Source: Acidobacteriota bacterium
GTDB taxonomy: Bacteria > Acidobacteriota > Blastocatellia > RBC074
Length of the DNA: 64,000 bases
Direction: 5' to 3'
Assembly (NCBI GenBank): GCA_019639255.1
Contig: JAHBSF010000019.1
Location: 1-64,000 of the forward strand
The notes below the pieces were generated by a model. That model saw only the letters and a list, made by a program, of their open reading frames with translations. It had not been told where the DNA came from and made no database searches. Numbering within the stretch: the stretch's first letter is position 1; the number at the start of each line of letters is the position of its first letter. Position numbers and translations under genes: made by a program. Positions 42,088 through 51,809 of this stretch are shown here, piece after piece.

Positions 42088-42633
42088 TTACTTCGTCTTC
42101 TGATTGGCGATGTACTTTTTAATCGTTGCTTCGGAAACGTGACCGACGCTCCCGATGTAGTAGCTCCGACTCCACAGCGACGGCAGGCGCGACTTAAGCC
42201 ACGGAAACTCTTCGCGCAGAACGCGGCTCGTCTAAATCAGACCACGAAACATTGGGACACATCACTGGGTACGCACGCGCCCTCGCGTGCTTTCGGCGGC
42301 GAATACAAGCACGCGAGGGCGCGTGCGTACCCAGTTGAGGACTCCGTAGTGTGTACCATTCTCCTGTGGATTGATTTAGCCCTTAAACTGTGCGGCAATT
42401 TGCGCTGGTGCATAGGTTGGATCGGATGCAACAAACATATGCACGTGGTCGGGTTGTATCTCAAGCGAGTGAATCTCCGCGCCGAGTTCAGTCGCTTTTT
42501 CGCGGAGCAGTTCTTTCAACCGCTCTGCCAACATCCCGCCGAGAATAGCTTTGCGATACTTCGGGCGCCACACGAGGTGGTACTTGAGGGTGAAGACTGC
42601 TCCGGCGTTTTTTCTGTAACGTTCACTAGGCAT
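42088..42633 (-). pseudogene. tnpA: tnpA (IS200/IS605 Y1 transposase) interrupted by a family B element
   Basis: The 5' part (from ATG 42633) encodes PSERYRKNAGAV ... the HUH motif PDHVHMFV, ending ...QIAAQFKG and a stop formed by the insert. The 3' part reappears at 42231-42088 as TSRVLREEFPWLKSRLPSLW-type sequence up to TIKKYIANQKTK, which contains the catalytic tyrosine. The 148-base insert therefore separates HUH from Tyr, and the protein must be inactive unless rebuilt. Confidence 0.9.
42232..42379. repeat. Family B MITE-like element inserted in tnpA
   Basis: 148 bases with ends CTAAATCA and TGATTTAG, flanked by TA on both sides. The core holds the REP pair CTGGGTACGCACGCGCCCTC / GAGGGCGCGTGCGTACCCAG facing each other. 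The outer blocks GAATGGTACAC and CGAAACATTGGGACA match the copies at 34523 and 62105. Confidence 0.92.
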
Positions 42634-42802
42634 AAAGGGATTATATGCCTGATTTGCTAACTGTCCACCATCTAACAGCGGGACTACCGACCTTAGATCC
42701 CGAGGGGCAGCTAACCGAGAGAGGCGGGTGCTGCGGCAAAGCACTCCGCACCCGGTCAAATTCCCCTGCCAGCTAAAGCAGGCAGTCCCCTTTGACAAAT
42801 TT

Positions 42803-43939
42803 ATGGCTATTTTCATAACCGGCGCAACCGGTTATCTCGGAGCGCACGTCGCGGCGGGGCTCCTGGAAAAACACGGCGAGTCGCTCAATCTGCTTGTACG
42901 CGCGCGAGACCTTCGCGATGCGGAAGTGCGGCTCTGGCGCGCAATACAGTTGCACCTGGAGTTCCCCAGATTCGCCGAACACCTGCGTTCACGCATACGC
43001 GTGTTCCCAGGCGACCTTACATCGCCCCGTTTCGGGCTCTCTGATACCGATTACGCACAACTCGCGGCATCAACCGAATCGATCATCCACTGCGCAGCAT
43101 CGCTCAATCGCAAAAGCGAAAAAAGCTGCCTCAACGTCAACCTCCGAGGCACGCTGGAAGTCATTCGCTTCGCGCAGACCGCACGCGACCTGCACGGGCT
43201 CCGCCGCTTCAGCCACGTATCCACCGTTGCCGTGGCAGGCCATCGCCAGGATGAAGTCGTAACCGAGGATAAGGCAATAGACTGGGAGCGTTCGGATTAC
43301 GACCCTTACGCACGCACTAAGAAATTCTGTGAACATATGGTTGGAGAACTGCTCCCCGATGTACCGCACGTCGTATTCCGTCCAAGCATCGTGCTCGGGG
43401 ACAGCAGGCACGCCGAAACCACTCAGTTCGACATGGTACGGTCATTTGTATTCCTTGCGGGCCTCCCCGTATTGCCGTTCCGCCCCGATGATTACATCGA
43501 CATTGTGAACGTGGATTTCGTAGCCGATGCGATAGTCGAGATCCATCAGAAAGATCATCCACGCCACGAAATCTATCATTTGTCGTCAGGGCGCGGATCA
43601 CAAACATTCCGCCAGTTGACCGACGCTCTTGCTGCGGCTCAACGAAGACGCGGCCCCGTTTTTTTGCCGTCGCTCCAAGGCCCGTTTACGAAAACCGTTA
43701 ATTTCCTGGCCAGCAGGCGCGGTACCGGGATTGGCGCGGGGGCATCATTGTTGAAGGTTTTCATGCCTTATCTGACCTTCAACACTGTGTTCGACAACAC
43801 GCGGATAGTTGAAGAAACGGGCAGACGGCCCGCGCCTTTTTCCGAGTATTCGTATCCGCTTCTGAAATTCAGCCGGGAAGGCAACTTTACTTATCCCTAC
43901 CGTGATTGGCCGGCTGCGGCCGAGGAGTTTGCCCGATGA
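42803..43939 (+). CDS. NAD(P)-dependent reductase, male-sterility/extended SDR type
   Basis: 378 residues. GATGYLG gives the Rossmann GxxGxxG (residues 7-13), and YARTK holds the catalytic Tyr/Lys. [12 protein letters not shown] and FRPSIVLGD fit the NAD_binding_4 branch that includes acyl-reductase and carboxylic-acid reductase R-domains. It lacks the C-terminal sterile domain of the FAR upstream. The IS200/IS605 end lies only a few bases before its ATG, so its native promoter or ribosome-binding site may have been displaced. Its stop overlaps the next start (ATGA), making it the first gene of the lipid operon. Confidence 0.85.
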   Translation: MAIFITGATGYLGAHVAAGLLEKHGESLNLLVRARDLRDAEVRLWRAIQLHLEFPRFAEHLRSRIRVFPGDLTSPRFGLSDTDYAQLAASTESIIHCAASLNRKSEKSCLNVNLRGTLEVIRFAQTARDLHGLRRFSHVSTVAVAGHRQDEVVTEDKAIDWERSDYDPYARTKKFCEHMVGELLPDVPHVVFRPSIVLGDSRHAETTQFDMVRSFVFLAGLPVLPFRPDDYIDIVNVDFVADAIVEIHQKDHPRHEIYHLSSGRGSQTFRQLTDALAAAQRRRGPVFLPSLQGPFTKTVNFLASRRGTGIGAGASLLKVFMPYLTFNTVFDNTRIVEETGRRPAPFSEYSYPLLKFSREGNFTYPYRDWPAAAEEFAR

Positions 43940-45351
43940 GCATGGATCTGGCACTTGAAGCCTGGGTAAGCGCTCTCGTCGAGTTGACAAAAGTAAGGTG
44001 GATGCTCGGTGGAGGACGCCGCTGGCAACCCGGCGATAAATTAAAACTGCTCTTTACCGGATACAACGGAACAAGGAATACGGGCGCCGATGTTCGCGTC
44101 GAGGAAATGCTGCGACAGATTCGCCACATTCTGGGTGAGGAGAATTCGGAGCTTACCGTTATTTCGCATAATCTGGAGCTGACTCGCGGATATTTCGAGG
44201 GAATACGGCAGGTGAAACTGCCGGATATCTTTCCTCCTTTCCTTTTCAGCGAGGTTCCAAAACACGACGGCGTGGTAGCGTGCGAGGGCTCGATGTTCAA
44301 GAGCAAATTCGCCAACGCCCTAACTACCATGATGATCGGCTCGCTCGGAATTGCATCCGCCGAAAATAAACTGAGCATCGGGTACGGTGCAGAAGCAGGC
44401 CACATGGATTCGACTCTGGCAAAGATGTGCGCACGCTACTGCCGCGACTCGCTAATAATTACGCGCAACGAGGAATCCCAATCTGTGCTCGGGAAACTCG
44501 GAGTATCTACCGAACTCGGCACCGATACGGCATGGACTTTTGAACCGCTGGATTTAGAGTACGGCCGGAAAACACTGCGCGAAGCGGGCTGGGATGAATC
44601 TACCCCCGTGCTTGCCGTATGCCCGATAAACCCCTACTGGTGGCCCGTAAAGGCTTCGGTTGCCAAACTCGCAGTTAAAACACTGACTGGCGCATACGGC
44701 AAGAGCCATTACCGTTCGGTGTATTTTCACAACTCAGGACCCGAGGTCGACGCCGCGTATGAACGCTATTTATCGGCGATTGCAGGTGCAGTTGACCGGT
44801 TCCGGCAGGAACATCGTGTTTTTCCGATAATGGTAGCGATGGAGATGCTCGACAGGGACGCCTGCGCGCGCGTATCGGATAAGCTTGGCGCGGTTCCGGT
44901 ATTCACCTCGGCCGATTACGATATGTATCAACTCGTCAGCATACTTCGTGCTTGCCATTTGATGGTATCGTCGCGCTTTCACGGTATCGTAACCTGTATG
45001 CCGTCGATGGTGGCGTCAGCCGGCGTGACGATGGACGAACGCATTCGCAATCTGATGCACGAGCGCGGGCAGGAGGATCTGCTGCTGACGGTTGACGATC
45101 CCGAACTCGAAGAAAAACTGCTCGTGATCCTGCGCCGCCTCCAGGTTGAACACGAATCGATTCGCGAGGGAATCGGCAGAACGGTCGCCAGGAATCTCAA
45201 GGTTATGGCGAAGATGGGCGTGTATTTCGAAGAAGCAGTGCGGAAGTGTTATCCGGATTATCCGTTCCGCAACGGTGTTAAAACCTGGGAAGATTATATT
45301 CCCCCGCTCAGCCCTACGCTGCGCCGGTTGCTGGAGACCTACGGCTCATGA
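43936..45351 (+). CDS. Polysaccharide pyruvyl transferase family protein (CsaB-like)
   Basis: 471 residues. The two-domain fold is suggested by the N-terminal [22 protein letters not shown] and the C-terminal [20 protein letters not shown] (a HGxxxA-like segment of the family). Known members transfer pyruvate ketals to envelope sugars or polyisoprenyl glycans. Within a lipid operon it might modify a glycolipid head group (inference). Start and stop both overlap neighbours by ATGA. Confidence 0.75.
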   Translation: MSMDLALEAWVSALVELTKVRWMLGGGRRWQPGDKLKLLFTGYNGTRNTGADVRVEEMLRQIRHILGEENSELTVISHNLELTRGYFEGIRQVKLPDIFPPFLFSEVPKHDGVVACEGSMFKSKFANALTTMMIGSLGIASAENKLSIGYGAEAGHMDSTLAKMCARYCRDSLIITRNEESQSVLGKLGVSTELGTDTAWTFEPLDLEYGRKTLREAGWDESTPVLAVCPINPYWWPVKASVAKLAVKTLTGAYGKSHYRSVYFHNSGPEVDAAYERYLSAIAGAVDRFRQEHRVFPIMVAMEMLDRDACARVSDKLGAVPVFTSADYDMYQLVSILRACHLMVSSRFHGIVTCMPSMVASAGVTMDERIRNLMHERGQEDLLLTVDDPELEEKLLVILRRLQVEHESIREGIGRTVARNLKVMAKMGVYFEEAVRKCYPDYPFRNGVKTWEDYIPPLSPTLRRLLETYGS

Positions 45352-46997
45352 ACTTCATCGATAACATTTTCAATCAACTTCATACTAACCCGGATCGCCA
45401 GGTGCTGCGCGAGGTGCACGACGGAGAGTTTTTCCCGGCCGATTCCAGGGAGTTGTTGCGATTGATCGGCCACGCTCGCGGATGGTTGCGCCGAGCTGGA
45501 GTTCAAAAGGGCGACAGGTGTGCGCTGCTCGCCAATAACAGTATTCGCTGGGCCGCTATGGATCTGGCGCTGATGGCGGAAGGCGCCATAGTTGTCCCGC
45601 TTTACGCACGCCAGGCCGCCGATGAACTTGTCTTCATCATGAAAGACTGCGGAGCATTGCTCGTTTGCTGCGGTGATGAAGAGTTGCGTTCGGAAATCAC
45701 CGAACACTGGAACGACCACCCGCCACTGGCGCTGTTTGATGAAATCTTTGAGAACGAACACTCCGTTGACGCCCCTCCCGTGAACATCGCCCCGGAAGAC
45801 CCGGTGACCATCATTTATACATCGGGCACCTCGGGCGAACCCAAAGGCGTCATACTGACCGCCGGAAACGTTACATTTATGCTCGGGGCTACGGGATCGC
45901 GCCTCGACCGCCTGATGGAAGGACACGGTGAACCGGATCAGGTATTCCACTATCTGCCATTCTGCTTTGCGGGATCGTGGATACTGCTGCTTTCGTGTCT
46001 TTCGCGCAATTCGCTGCTGAGCATGTCTACGGATCTCAACAAACTCGCGGACGAATTGAAACTCGCTGCACCGAATTACTGCCTGAACGTTCCCGCTCTG
46101 CTCGAACGCATCAGATCCGCCGTTGAAGGGCAGATTGCGCAAAAACCGGCGATAATCCGAGCAATATACAGAAACGGGCGCAAGGCGTGGATGAACAAAC
46201 GCGAACGCACCGCGTCAGGACTTGACGGATTGTGGCTTGCACTAGCCAATTCCCTATTCTTCTCGAAAATACGCGCAAAAATCGGTCCGCATCTCAAAGC
46301 GCTCATTTGCGGTTCAGCTCCGCTTACAAAAGAAACGCAGTTGTTCTTTATGATGCTTGGAATCCCGGTGCTCCAGGTTTACGGGCTTACAGAAACTACC
46401 GCCATTTGCACTATGGACGACCCGCGCGGGTTTACTCCGGGCCGCGTAGGCCCCGCAATCCCGGGCATCGAAATGAAACTGGGCGAGGGCGATGAAATTC
46501 TCGTGCGTGGGCCGAACATATTTCCCGGTTACTGGAATCGCCCCGAAGCCACCTCGGGCGCAATGCGCGACGGCTGGTTTCATACCGGAGACCAGGGCGC
46601 AGTCGACGCAGACGGCAACTGGGCAATTATCGGCAGGATCAAGAATCTGCTCATACTCAGTTCCGGCCATAACATTGCACCCGAACCTATCGAAGAAAAA
46701 TTGCTCCAGGAAATTCCCGGCGCCACACACGTTGTGCTTCAGGGCAATGGAAAGGGGTTTTTGACAGCGATTATTACGGGACCGGTCGAGGGCGATCAGG
46801 TAGAACGCGCGATGGAAAAGGTTAATACGGATTTGCCTCATTACAAGAATATTCGCGGTTACGTACAGCGCGAAGAGCCGCTGACGATAGAAAGCGGATT
46901 GCTTACGGCAAACGGCAAACTCAAGCGTGACGCGATTTCCGCTGAGTTCAGGGACCGGATAGAAGCAATTTACGAGTCGAGGAAACTTTCCGTATGA
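45348..46997 (+). CDS. AMP-dependent acyl-CoA/acyl-ACP ligase
   Basis: 549 residues, ANL superfamily. Adenylation motifs: [13 protein letters not shown] (about 159-171), [17 protein letters not shown] and the C-terminal NGKLKRD lysine. The N-terminal portion resembles long-chain acyl-CoA synthetases. It activates a fatty acid for reduction or transfer. Its ATG overlaps the stop before it, and its stop overlaps the enoyl-CoA hydratase start. Confidence 0.88.
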   Translation: MNFIDNIFNQLHTNPDRQVLREVHDGEFFPADSRELLRLIGHARGWLRRAGVQKGDRCALLANNSIRWAAMDLALMAEGAIVVPLYARQAADELVFIMKDCGALLVCCGDEELRSEITEHWNDHPPLALFDEIFENEHSVDAPPVNIAPEDPVTIIYTSGTSGEPKGVILTAGNVTFMLGATGSRLDRLMEGHGEPDQVFHYLPFCFAGSWILLLSCLSRNSLLSMSTDLNKLADELKLAAPNYCLNVPALLERIRSAVEGQIAQKPAIIRAIYRNGRKAWMNKRERTASGLDGLWLALANSLFFSKIRAKIGPHLKALICGSAPLTKETQLFFMMLGIPVLQVYGLTETTAICTMDDPRGFTPGRVGPAIPGIEMKLGEGDEILVRGPNIFPGYWNRPEATSGAMRDGWFHTGDQGAVDADGNWAIIGRIKNLLILSSGHNIAPEPIEEKLLQEIPGATHVVLQGNGKGFLTAIITGPVEGDQVERAMEKVNTDLPHYKNIRGYVQREEPLTIESGLLTANGKLKRDAISAEFRDRIEAIYESRKLSV

Positions 46998-47797
46998 AGG
47001 AGTTCAAAGGCGATGCAATCGCATGGGAGATCGTCGACGGCTGCATTGAGCTTGTCCTGGATCGCCCGCCGTGCAACGAAATCGGCTCTATTACGCTTCA
47101 GGAACTCGAACGGTTTACCTCTGCGCTCGATTCTCTGGAAACCGAAACCCACGCGCTCATAGTTTACAGCCGGCAACCTTCGGGGTTTTGCGCCGGCGCG
47201 GATCTGCGCGAACTTTACTACCGGTCGAAGGAAGTCGGAGCCGAAGCGGCCGCAACCGGTGTTCGCGACTTTCTTGAACGCATTCACTGCGTCCTCAATC
47301 GCATCGACGCCTCGCCGTTGACCACGATTGCGGCAGTGCACGGGGTTACGTTCGGCGGCGGATTCGAGCTGGCACTTGTATGCGATCTGATTATTGCAGA
47401 CAAAATGGCGCGTTTCTGTTTTCCGGAGCTGCGACTGGGTCTTGTGCCCGGTTTCGGCGGTATCCCGAGGCTCAGGCGGGATCTGGGAAACGCTATTGTC
47501 AGGGATCTGCTGCTGACGGGCCGGAGCCTGAATGCCGCAAAAGCCAATGCCGTGGGCCTTGTAAGCCAGGTAACGGCCGAAGGGCAGGCATTAAAGGTCG
47601 CCAGACTTGCGGCCTCGCAGGTGCAAAAGTTTGATCGCACGACAAGCGCCGCCGCCAAGGATTTCATCAAGCCGATTCCGTATACGGAATTGCGCCGCGA
47701 AATCGAACTGTTTTGCCGTTTGTTTTCTGAACCTGCTGTAAATGCCGGGTTGCGGAAATTTGTGGAAAGCACGGATGCGTTGCCGTACTTGCCGTAA
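46994..47797 (+). CDS. Enoyl-CoA hydratase/isomerase family protein
   Basis: 267 residues, crotonase fold. Oxyanion-hole segments are [12 protein letters not shown] and [14 protein letters not shown]. The usual hydratase glutamates are not both obvious: the second is replaced in the [13 protein letters not shown] region, so it could be an isomerase or a divergent member. It acts on 2-enoyl thioesters, fitting chain modification in the same pathway. A family A repeat follows the TAA stop at once. Confidence 0.82.
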   Translation: MKEFKGDAIAWEIVDGCIELVLDRPPCNEIGSITLQELERFTSALDSLETETHALIVYSRQPSGFCAGADLRELYYRSKEVGAEAAATGVRDFLERIHCVLNRIDASPLTTIAAVHGVTFGGGFELALVCDLIIADKMARFCFPELRLGLVPGFGGIPRLRRDLGNAIVRDLLLTGRSLNAAKANAVGLVSQVTAEGQALKVARLAASQVQKFDRTTSAAAKDFIKPIPYTELRREIELFCRLFSEPAVNAGLRKFVESTDALPYLP

Positions 47798-47879
47798 TTC
47801 GAAAATCGACGAAAATTACGGAATATTTGAAGTTTTCCGTCTGTTTCGTCTTGGTTCGTATGTTCCGTTATCTCTCTTT
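47798..47879. repeat. Family A palindrome inside the lipid operon
   Basis: Copy directly after the enoyl-CoA hydratase stop: CGACGAAAATTACGGAATAT on the left and TTCGTATGTTCCGTTATCTC on the right. It separates two parts of one co-directional gene row. Confidence 0.88.
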
Positions 47880-47925
47880 TACGCCCAATCTCGTGTGGAG
47901 TAATTTCTAATAGGGTAGAAGAACT

Positions 47926-48168
47926 ATGCAATCGCTTGAACAAACTGTGGATGAGATACTCAATCTCGCTTCGTCGCATTTCAAAGTATCCCGAAGCGAA
48001 TTATCGCCGACCGACGATTTCTTCAAGACGCTGAAGATCGACAGCCTTCAGGCGCTCGAACTCCTGACGCGGCTGGAGAATCACTTCCGAATCGAACTGC
48101 CCGATTATGAAGTTCAGGGCGTATCGGATTTCCAAACCCTCGGCGAACGTATACAGGCGAGACTCTGA
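47926..48168 (+). CDS. Acyl carrier protein
   Basis: 80 residues, the normal ACP size. The phosphopantetheine attachment site is Ser40 in [10 protein letters not shown], within an acidic helix II. The stop (TGA) overlaps the next start by one base, so it is made together with the ligase that follows, which probably loads it. It is distinct from a housekeeping AcpP because it sits in this specialised cluster. Confidence 0.9.
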   Translation: MQSLEQTVDEILNLASSHFKVSRSELSPTDDFFKTLKIDSLQALELLTRLENHFRIELPDYEVQGVSDFQTLGERIQARL

Positions 48169-49880
48169 TGCTGGATCTCAACCGATACCCTTCACTCGGC
48201 GCAGCGCTCAAGGATGCGCTCGATCGGTTTGCCGGCGAAATCTGCCTGATAGAAGCCGATCGCGATCGTGAAAATCACAGATTAACCTACAGAGAGTTTC
48301 GCGATCGGGCGCTCCCCATTACTGCATACCTGCAGGAAAGGGGTTTTGATTCCGGCAGCCGTGCGGCGATCATCATGACGAATCAGTCGAAATGGCTGAT
48401 TTCCGCGTATGCAGTGTTTTACTCCGGTGGAGTTCTTGTGCCGCTCGATTATAAACTGAGTGCACTTGAGCACATTCCTCTGCTAAAACACTCTAAAGCA
48501 GAAGTACTCGTTACGGAATACCATTTCTGGCGGGCAATCACCCAATCCCCTGACTTCGGCGATATCAAAATCAAAACCGTTATTGTGACCGACGCCCCGG
48601 CATCGGCCGAACTTGAAGGCGCAATCCGCTGGGAGGAAGCCAACAGTGAATCCACGCCGAATTTTATCGAACGCGAGAGGTCGGACTGGGCGTGTATTGT
48701 TTACTCTTCCGGGACGGGAGGCCGTCCAAAGGGCTGCGTACTCACGCACGACAATTATCTCGAGCAGTGCGTCGCTCTTACATCGCTTTATCCCTTCTGG
48801 CCCGGCGTGCGCTACCTGAGCATTCTGCCTACAAATCACGCAATCGATTTTATGGTGGGATTCATCGGACCGTTCGTGTGCGGCGCGACGGTTGTGCACC
48901 TGCGCACACTTAGGCCCGAGTTCGTGCGCGAAGCGTTCACGAGATATCAGATCACTTACATGGCGCTTGTTCCGATGGTGCTCAAGAATCTGGAAACCGG
49001 ACTTCGAACCCGATTCGCCGAATTGCCGCCCGCAAAACGATTCGTCCTGAATCGCCTGATCTGGCTCAACAAAAAGTTTACTCAAAAAGAACCGAATCTG
49101 GAGTTGAGCCGAAAACTGCTCAAACAGGTCCACGAAGCATTCGGCGGCGGACTCCGCGCATTGTTCGTAGGCGGCGCGTTTATGTCGCCCGAAACGCTCC
49201 AGTTTTTTTATGAGCTCGGCATTCAGGTAGGCAACGGTTATGGACTCACAGAAGCCGGCACGGCAGTAACGCTCAACGATTTCAAACCCTTTCGCGCCGA
49301 TACGGTCGGCAAGCCGCTGCCCGGAATGGAAGTCAAAATACTGAACCCTGACGCCGAGGGCATCGGTCAGGTAGCGGTACGCAGCCGAACGGTGATGGCG
49401 CAATACCTGGACGATCCCGAACTGACTTCGGAAACCATAGTCGATGGATGGTTGATGACGGGCGATCTGGGTCGATTCGATTCGATGGGACATCTTCAAC
49501 TGTTCGGTCGCGCCAAAAATATGATCGTGACCGAAGAGGGTAAGAATGTTTACCCTGAAGACATAGAAAGCGCATTCGACGGGCTTCCGGTAAAAGAATA
49601 CTGTGTGTTTGCGGCGAACTACATTTGGCCCGAACGTTCAATGCTCGGCGAAAAACTCGTCATTGTGCTCCGGCTCGACGAGGGACAGGAAGTCGATGAC
49701 GCGCTTATTGCAAAGCTACTGGAGCGTAACCGGCGGTTGCTGAATTTCAAACGTATAAGCGGCTACGTCGTATGGCGGCAGGATTTTCCGCGCACCGCAT
49801 CGATGAAAATCAAGCGATACCAGTTGGCCGAGCAGATCCGCGAGAGTTTTGACCGTCAAACCGCATTAAAGGAGTTGTAA
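48168..49880 (+). CDS. AMP-dependent ligase, probable acyl-ACP synthetase
   Basis: 570 residues, second ANL enzyme of the cluster. [15 protein letters not shown] is the P-loop, [10 protein letters not shown] the A5-type motif, [10 protein letters not shown] the A7/A8 hinge and [11 protein letters not shown] the end-region lysine. It differs from the first ligase in length and in its motif detail, and is paired with the ACP by overlap. Loading a fatty acid on the ACP is the most likely role. Confidence 0.88.
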   Translation: MLDLNRYPSLGAALKDALDRFAGEICLIEADRDRENHRLTYREFRDRALPITAYLQERGFDSGSRAAIIMTNQSKWLISAYAVFYSGGVLVPLDYKLSALEHIPLLKHSKAEVLVTEYHFWRAITQSPDFGDIKIKTVIVTDAPASAELEGAIRWEEANSESTPNFIERERSDWACIVYSSGTGGRPKGCVLTHDNYLEQCVALTSLYPFWPGVRYLSILPTNHAIDFMVGFIGPFVCGATVVHLRTLRPEFVREAFTRYQITYMALVPMVLKNLETGLRTRFAELPPAKRFVLNRLIWLNKKFTQKEPNLELSRKLLKQVHEAFGGGLRALFVGGAFMSPETLQFFYELGIQVGNGYGLTEAGTAVTLNDFKPFRADTVGKPLPGMEVKILNPDAEGIGQVAVRSRTVMAQYLDDPELTSETIVDGWLMTGDLGRFDSMGHLQLFGRAKNMIVTEEGKNVYPEDIESAFDGLPVKEYCVFAANYIWPERSMLGEKLVIVLRLDEGQEVDDALIAKLLERNRRLLNFKRISGYVVWRQDFPRTASMKIKRYQLAEQIRESFDRQTALKEL

Positions 49881-49886
49881 GCAACG

Positions 49887-50786
49887 ATGACCAGACCATA
49901 TCTGGCCGTCGTTAATCCGGCTGCCGGTTTCGGAAAATGCGGGCAACTCGTCGGCCCGGCGCTCGATCGGTTGAAAGCCGCAGGACTCGACATTGACGTG
50001 GTAGAAACTAAACACGCAGGGCACGGGGTAGAAATTGCCCGCAACGCGTATCGCGAGGGCTATCGACGCTTTATTGCCGTCGGCGGCGACGGTACATCTT
50101 TTGAAATAATAAACGGCGTATACCCTGAGGCGCTGGATGGGGAAACGCCCACGCTCGGATTTCTTCCGCTCGGCACCGGAAACTCGTTTCTGCGGGATTT
50201 CACCGAACAGGGCGTAGAGTACGCAACACATGCGCTCATCGAAGGGCGATCGCGCCCCTGCGATGTAGTCCGTTTGAAGCACAGGGACGGAGAGCTTTAC
50301 TACATAAATATTCTCAGTCTCGGCTTCGTCGCCGACGTATGCACGATGGCAAACAGGCGGTTCAAGCGTCTCGGCGAATCCGGGTACTTTCTCGCCGTAG
50401 TCTTATGTCTTGCGCGATTCCAGCAACGGACATTCAAACTCAGGCTCGATGGAAGCCCCGACCCCGTCACGCACCGTACGGCGCTGCTGATCTTCAACAA
50501 CAGCAAGTTTACGGGCGGCCACATGATGCTTGCCCCCGACGCGCGCACCGACGACGGAGTTGTGGAGATTGTACGCTGGTCGGCAGGCAGATTCGATTTC
50601 ATCTGGAATTTTCGAAAGTGCTATGACGGCACGCATATAACACACCCGGAAATTTGGCACGGGCCCGCACGGCAAATAGATTTCGACTTTACCGAACCGA
50701 TCGACATTATGGTCGACGGCGAGGTCATGACGCTTCACTGCGAATCGCTGGAAGTGCTGCCCGCGGCGCTCAACGTAGTCGTATGA
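49887..50786 (+). CDS. Diacylglycerol kinase family lipid kinase
   Basis: 299 residues. The catalytic GGDGT (66-70) and LPLGTGNSF motifs are those of the DagK/LCB5 family. Members phosphorylate diacylglycerol, sphingoid bases or ceramide-like lipids. In this cluster it could phosphorylate an alkylated or long-chain alcohol intermediate (inference). The stop overlaps the next start by ATGA. Confidence 0.9.
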   Translation: MTRPYLAVVNPAAGFGKCGQLVGPALDRLKAAGLDIDVVETKHAGHGVEIARNAYREGYRRFIAVGGDGTSFEIINGVYPEALDGETPTLGFLPLGTGNSFLRDFTEQGVEYATHALIEGRSRPCDVVRLKHRDGELYYINILSLGFVADVCTMANRRFKRLGESGYFLAVVLCLARFQQRTFKLRLDGSPDPVTHRTALLIFNNSKFTGGHMMLAPDARTDDGVVEIVRWSAGRFDFIWNFRKCYDGTHITHPEIWHGPARQIDFDFTEPIDIMVDGEVMTLHCESLEVLPAALNVVV

Positions 50787-51544
50787 AAAACCTCTACTAC
50801 GCTGTGCGAGCCGTCATAATTTGGACGCTCAGCATCCTTCACTTTTTCCCCATATGCAGTTTTCTCGTTCTGCTCGGGATTTTCATCGATCCGAGGCGCA
50901 ACGACCGGCCGCAGCGATGGTTCTTCCGCAACATACTGCGCGTTGCGGGCGTCGGCTTCGAGGTGAAATACGCACCGGGTTTCGACCGGACGCGAACGAG
51001 TTTTTTCGTATGCAATCACGTAAACCTCTTCGATGCTTTCGTGATCTATTCGGCCATTCCTCAGTTTGTGCGCGGCCTCGAACAGGATTCGCACTTCAAG
51101 ATCCCGGCCTACGGCTGGATGATGAAACGCTTCGGCAATATTCCTGTAGCGAAGGACGGCAATATGGCCGATTACAAGAAGATGATGAAGGCAGCCCGCG
51201 CGGCATTGGACAGCGGTGTGAGCCTGATTGTTTTCGCCGAGGGCGGAAGAACAACTACGGGGAGGGTCGGCGAGTTGAAGCCGGGAGTTTTCAGGATGGC
51301 GCAGCAGTTCGGTTATCCGCTGGTCCCGATGAGCATCGTCGGCGCGTACGAATTCAATCGAAAAGGAAGCTGGATGATTTGGCCCTCGAAGATCGTCGTA
51401 CACCTGCACGATACGATCGAAACAGCAGGGCTAAGCAAAGACGCCATAGAGCCGCTGCGCCAACGCGTGCACACAATCGTTTCCGCCCCCGTTGACGCCT
51501 ACTACGAGGAGAGAACGCGAATATCTCAAACTCAGGGTTTGTAA
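50783..51544 (+). CDS. PlsC-type acyltransferase
   Basis: 253 residues. One or two N-terminal hydrophobic helices are followed by NHVNLFD (H-x4-D) and FAEGGRT motifs. It esterifies a hydroxyl of a glycerophosphate or related acceptor with an acyl chain. It is the last gene of the lipid operon, coupled to the lipid kinase. It is a second PlsC homologue in the window, clearly different from the OlsA-like one at 2779-3579. A family C repeat begins right after its TAA. Confidence 0.88.
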   Translation: MKNLYYAVRAVIIWTLSILHFFPICSFLVLLGIFIDPRRNDRPQRWFFRNILRVAGVGFEVKYAPGFDRTRTSFFVCNHVNLFDAFVIYSAIPQFVRGLEQDSHFKIPAYGWMMKRFGNIPVAKDGNMADYKKMMKAARAALDSGVSLIVFAEGGRTTTGRVGELKPGVFRMAQQFGYPLVPMSIVGAYEFNRKGSWMIWPSKIVVHLHDTIETAGLSKDAIEPLRQRVHTIVSAPVDAYYEERTRISQTQGL

Positions 51545-51765
51545 GAGCGTGGTTTAAAAGCCCCGAAGGGGCGAAAGATCTGTAGCCTGGTGCGCGAGCG
51601 CCAGGTCAAATCGAGAAACGCGTCCGAGCCCTGAAAGGGCGAAAGAACCATACAGCGGGGATCTTCCGCCCTTTCAGGGCTGAAATTGATGTTGGCGTGA
51701 TACCCAGGGCTTACGCCGCTGGGCTACAGATCTTTCGCCCCTTCGGGGCTTTCAAACACGCTCTA
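51545..51765. repeat. Family C nested palindrome
   Basis: About 220 bases, with outer arms AGCGTG...AAAGCCCCGAAGGGGC and GAAAGATCTGTAGCC matched by GGCTACAGATCTTTCGCCCC ... ACACGCT. Smaller hairpins (CCTGGTGCGCGAGCGCCAGG; GCCCTGAAAGGGC; CCAGGGC) lie inside. It begins next to the plsC stop. Together with the copy at 34683 it defines the family. Confidence 0.88.
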
Positions 51766-51809
51766 AGAAAAAAAGAGAATGATGTCGGGTATGCGCGTAT
51801 CCGCTGCAA

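Larger units (their letters stand above)
40953..42798 (-). mobile_element. IS200/IS605-type element with split tnpA and intact tnpB
   Basis: Ends are marked by matching subterminal hairpins that share GCCAGCTAAAGCA: CCGCC...GGCGG at 40959-40979 and the copy at 42768-42783. A further hairpin GGGTGC...GCACCC lies at 42726-42753. Gene order tnpA-tnpB on the minus strand fits the IS605 group. Exact end positions are estimates. It separates two reductase genes that probably once sat next to each other. tnpA is broken by a family B element, so the copy cannot move on its own. Confidence 0.8.

Noticed and set aside
40993-42660. Long open frame of 555 codons on the plus strand across the IS200/IS605 element
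   Set aside because: It is antisense to tnpB and tnpA, which have clear catalytic motifs, and its sequence matches no family.
38476-51544. OleABCD-type olefin or polyketide cluster
   Set aside because: No thiolase-type OleA, ketosynthase or OleC/D set is present; the reductases and acyltransferases fit lipid synthesis better.
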